Source: Bacteroidota bacterium (GTDB lineage Bacteria; Bacteroidota; Ignavibacteria; Ignavibacteriales; Ignavibacteriaceae). From it: a DNA stretch of 5,824 bases. Both the position numbers and the translations under genes were made by a program. Below the pieces are notes generated by a model. The model was given only the letters and a program-made list of their open reading frames with translations. It ran no database searches and had not been told where the DNA came from. Shown here piece after piece: positions 4,645 through 5,824 of this stretch. How positions within the stretch are numbered: position 1 is the first letter of the stretch; every line of letters starts with the position of its first letter. The stretch spans positions 1-5,824 of the forward strand of contig JAJYSI010000234.1 of assembly GCA_021793635.1 (NCBI GenBank), read 5' to 3'.

Positions 4645-5824
4645 CTATGACGTTAACCATTTTTTTTTAATCTTTTTCAATATAAAAATTCCCAATATCC
4701 ATAATGAAACTGCAAGAGAGATCTCCGGGATAATTAGTGGATATTTTGTAAAAAAAGTTTCTGTTGATTCTAACGGTGCATCGCCGACAATAACATCCTT
4801 AGTAAAAAGCGTTGATTCAATTTTTGTTTTGCCGAGTGGATTTATGATGCAGCTAATTCCGCCATTGGCAGCTCTTACAACAGTACGTCTATTTTCGACT
4901 GCGCGTAATACGGAAATTTCTTTGTGTTGATATGGCCCGCTTGATTTACCATACCAGCTATCATTTGTAACAACAGCAATAAGCCTGGCACCGCGCTGAA
5001 CAAAATTAGTAACAAAATATGGGAATACAGATTCGTAGCATACAAGTCCGTTTATACTGATTGAATCTTTAGAAGAAGTTGTAAATGGAGGTCTGTTATC
5101 CTCAATATCAGGGAGCTTAAAATTGACAGTATCTTTACCAACGTTCCAACCTGAAATTCCGACGCTCCACCTAATTAGCTTTCCAAGAAAAGGAAGTTGA
5201 TTAACAAACGGGACTCTTTCGCCAAAAGGAACGAGCTTCATTTTAGCATATCTTTGAACAATTCTTGTATCGGGGGAAAGCAAGAGTATACCATTGTAAG
5301 TCGCATAGGAAATATTTTCGCTTGAATTGGTTTTAGCATCATAAGGGACATTTTCCCCGGGATAAAAATACTTTACGTCGGGCATTCCCGTAAGAAGATA
5401 AACGTTATTGTGTCGCAGGAAGCTATAAATTGAATCAAGGGTAATACTATAAGAACCATCCATCAAAAAAACAGGCAAAGCAGTTTCAGGCCAAATAATT
5501 AGACGCGCTCCTTTGTTAACCGCTTGCTGCGAAAGATTAAGATATTCGATTGTTAAGTTGTTTAAATTTTTGTCGTTCCATTTATCCCATGGATTTAAAT
5601 TTGGCTGAATTAGTCCAACTTTAATTGTTTTGCTTGAAACGTGAAAAGTATCTAGTCTAAAAAAACCATACCCAAGTATAAGGATATAAATAATTAGCGC
5701 TGTGGATAGATGTAATAGAAATTTTCTTTTCGATAATTTTAGATTGAAAAAGGCTTTATACAAAAAAATATTTATATAGATAACAATAATAGACAAACCA
5801 ACAGCACCAATTGTATCTGCAATT
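4645..5824 (-). CDS. lnt: Apolipoprotein N-acyltransferase, 5' end outside window
   Basis: Lnt adds the third acyl chain, taken from a phospholipid, to the N-terminal cysteine of lipoproteins on the periplasmic face of the inner membrane. The frame is open from the right edge (first complete codon 5823-5821) for 392 residues. Visible residues 1-26 start 'IADTIGAVGLSIIVIYIN', which resembles the conserved late membrane-helix region of Lnt. A second helix is at about 36-55, and the nitrilase-fold domain runs from about 68 ('KVGLIQPNL') to about 345. Catalytic residues are present: Glu113 in 'WPETALP', Lys194 in 'YAKMKLVPFGE' and Cys262 in 'CYESVFP', with supporting Glu202 and Glu264. A C-terminal helix lies near 363-384, followed by a basic tail. 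A TTG at 5796 could be read as a start, but it falls inside a conserved membrane segment and full-length Lnt is about 500 residues, so the N-terminal helices lie beyond the window. It ends with TAG, 80 nt before ltaE. Confidence 0.95.
   Translation of the reverse strand, partial: IADTIGAVGLSIIVIYINIFLYKAFFNLKLSKRKFLLHLSTALIIYILILGYGFFRLDTFHVSSKTIKVGLIQPNLNPWDKWNDKNLNNLTIEYLNLSQQAVNKGARLIIWPETALPVFLMDGSYSITLDSIYSFLRHNNVYLLTGMPDVKYFYPGENVPYDAKTNSSENISYATYNGILLLSPDTRIVQRYAKMKLVPFGERVPFVNQLPFLGKLIRWSVGISGWNVGKDTVNFKLPDIEDNRPPFTTSSKDSISINGLVCYESVFPYFVTNFVQRGARLIAVVTNDSWYGKSSGPYQHKEISVLRAVENRRTVVRAANGGISCIINPLGKTKIESTLFTKDVIVGDAPLESTETFFTKYPLIIPEISLAVSLWILGIFILKKIKKKWLTS

Noticed and set aside
5794..5796. 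TTG as the true start of lnt
   Set aside because: The frame stays open to the window edge and the residues before it (IADTIGAVG) continue a conserved Lnt membrane segment, so the gene is cut by the window and not short.

Overview
The window is strongly AT-rich bacterial DNA. The best clue to the organism is the C-terminal type IX secretion (Por) sorting domain of the protein at 1756-2979. Its 'NYPNPFNPSTTINF' motif and closing 'SGVYFYRM...FIFMK' pattern are typical of the Bacteroidota/Ignavibacteria-Chlorobi (FCB) group. My best guess is an Ignavibacteria-like organism, but this is inference from motif style and not a phylogenetic result. An apolipoprotein N-acyltransferase (Lnt) and a probable outer-membrane barrel both agree with a cell that has two membranes.

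Layout. Positions 1-259 hold the C-terminal end of an unrecognised plus-strand gene. After a gap of about 290 bases comes a plus-strand gene (554-1453) for an exported protein that looks like an outer-membrane beta-barrel, followed by a probable hairpin terminator. A gap of about 300 bases carrying a 14-bp perfect palindrome precedes the plus-strand gene at 1756-2979. That gene encodes a secreted seven-repeat Asp-box beta-propeller with a T9SS sorting tail. A 125-base convergent gap separates it from a minus-strand block. Read in the direction of transcription, the block is lnt (entering from the right edge, 5' end missing), then a threonine aldolase (ltaE), then a hotdog-fold acyl-CoA thioesterase. 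The last two are tightly coupled (4-bp overlap or 2-nt gap, depending on the start) and are probably one operon. lnt lies 80 nt upstream of the aldolase and may or may not share its transcript.

How the genes fit together. The left half is cell-envelope or surface biology: one candidate barrel protein and one T9SS-exported propeller. The right half is housekeeping: lipoprotein N-acylation, glycine/threonine metabolism and acyl-CoA hydrolysis. I see no CRISPR array, transposon, tRNA, rRNA, phage gene or defence module. I do not find a convincing new biological system here. The points most worth a second look are the unclassified barrel protein with a helical insert, the repeat architecture of the propeller, the palindrome upstream of it, and the choice of start codons in the ltaE-thioesterase pair.
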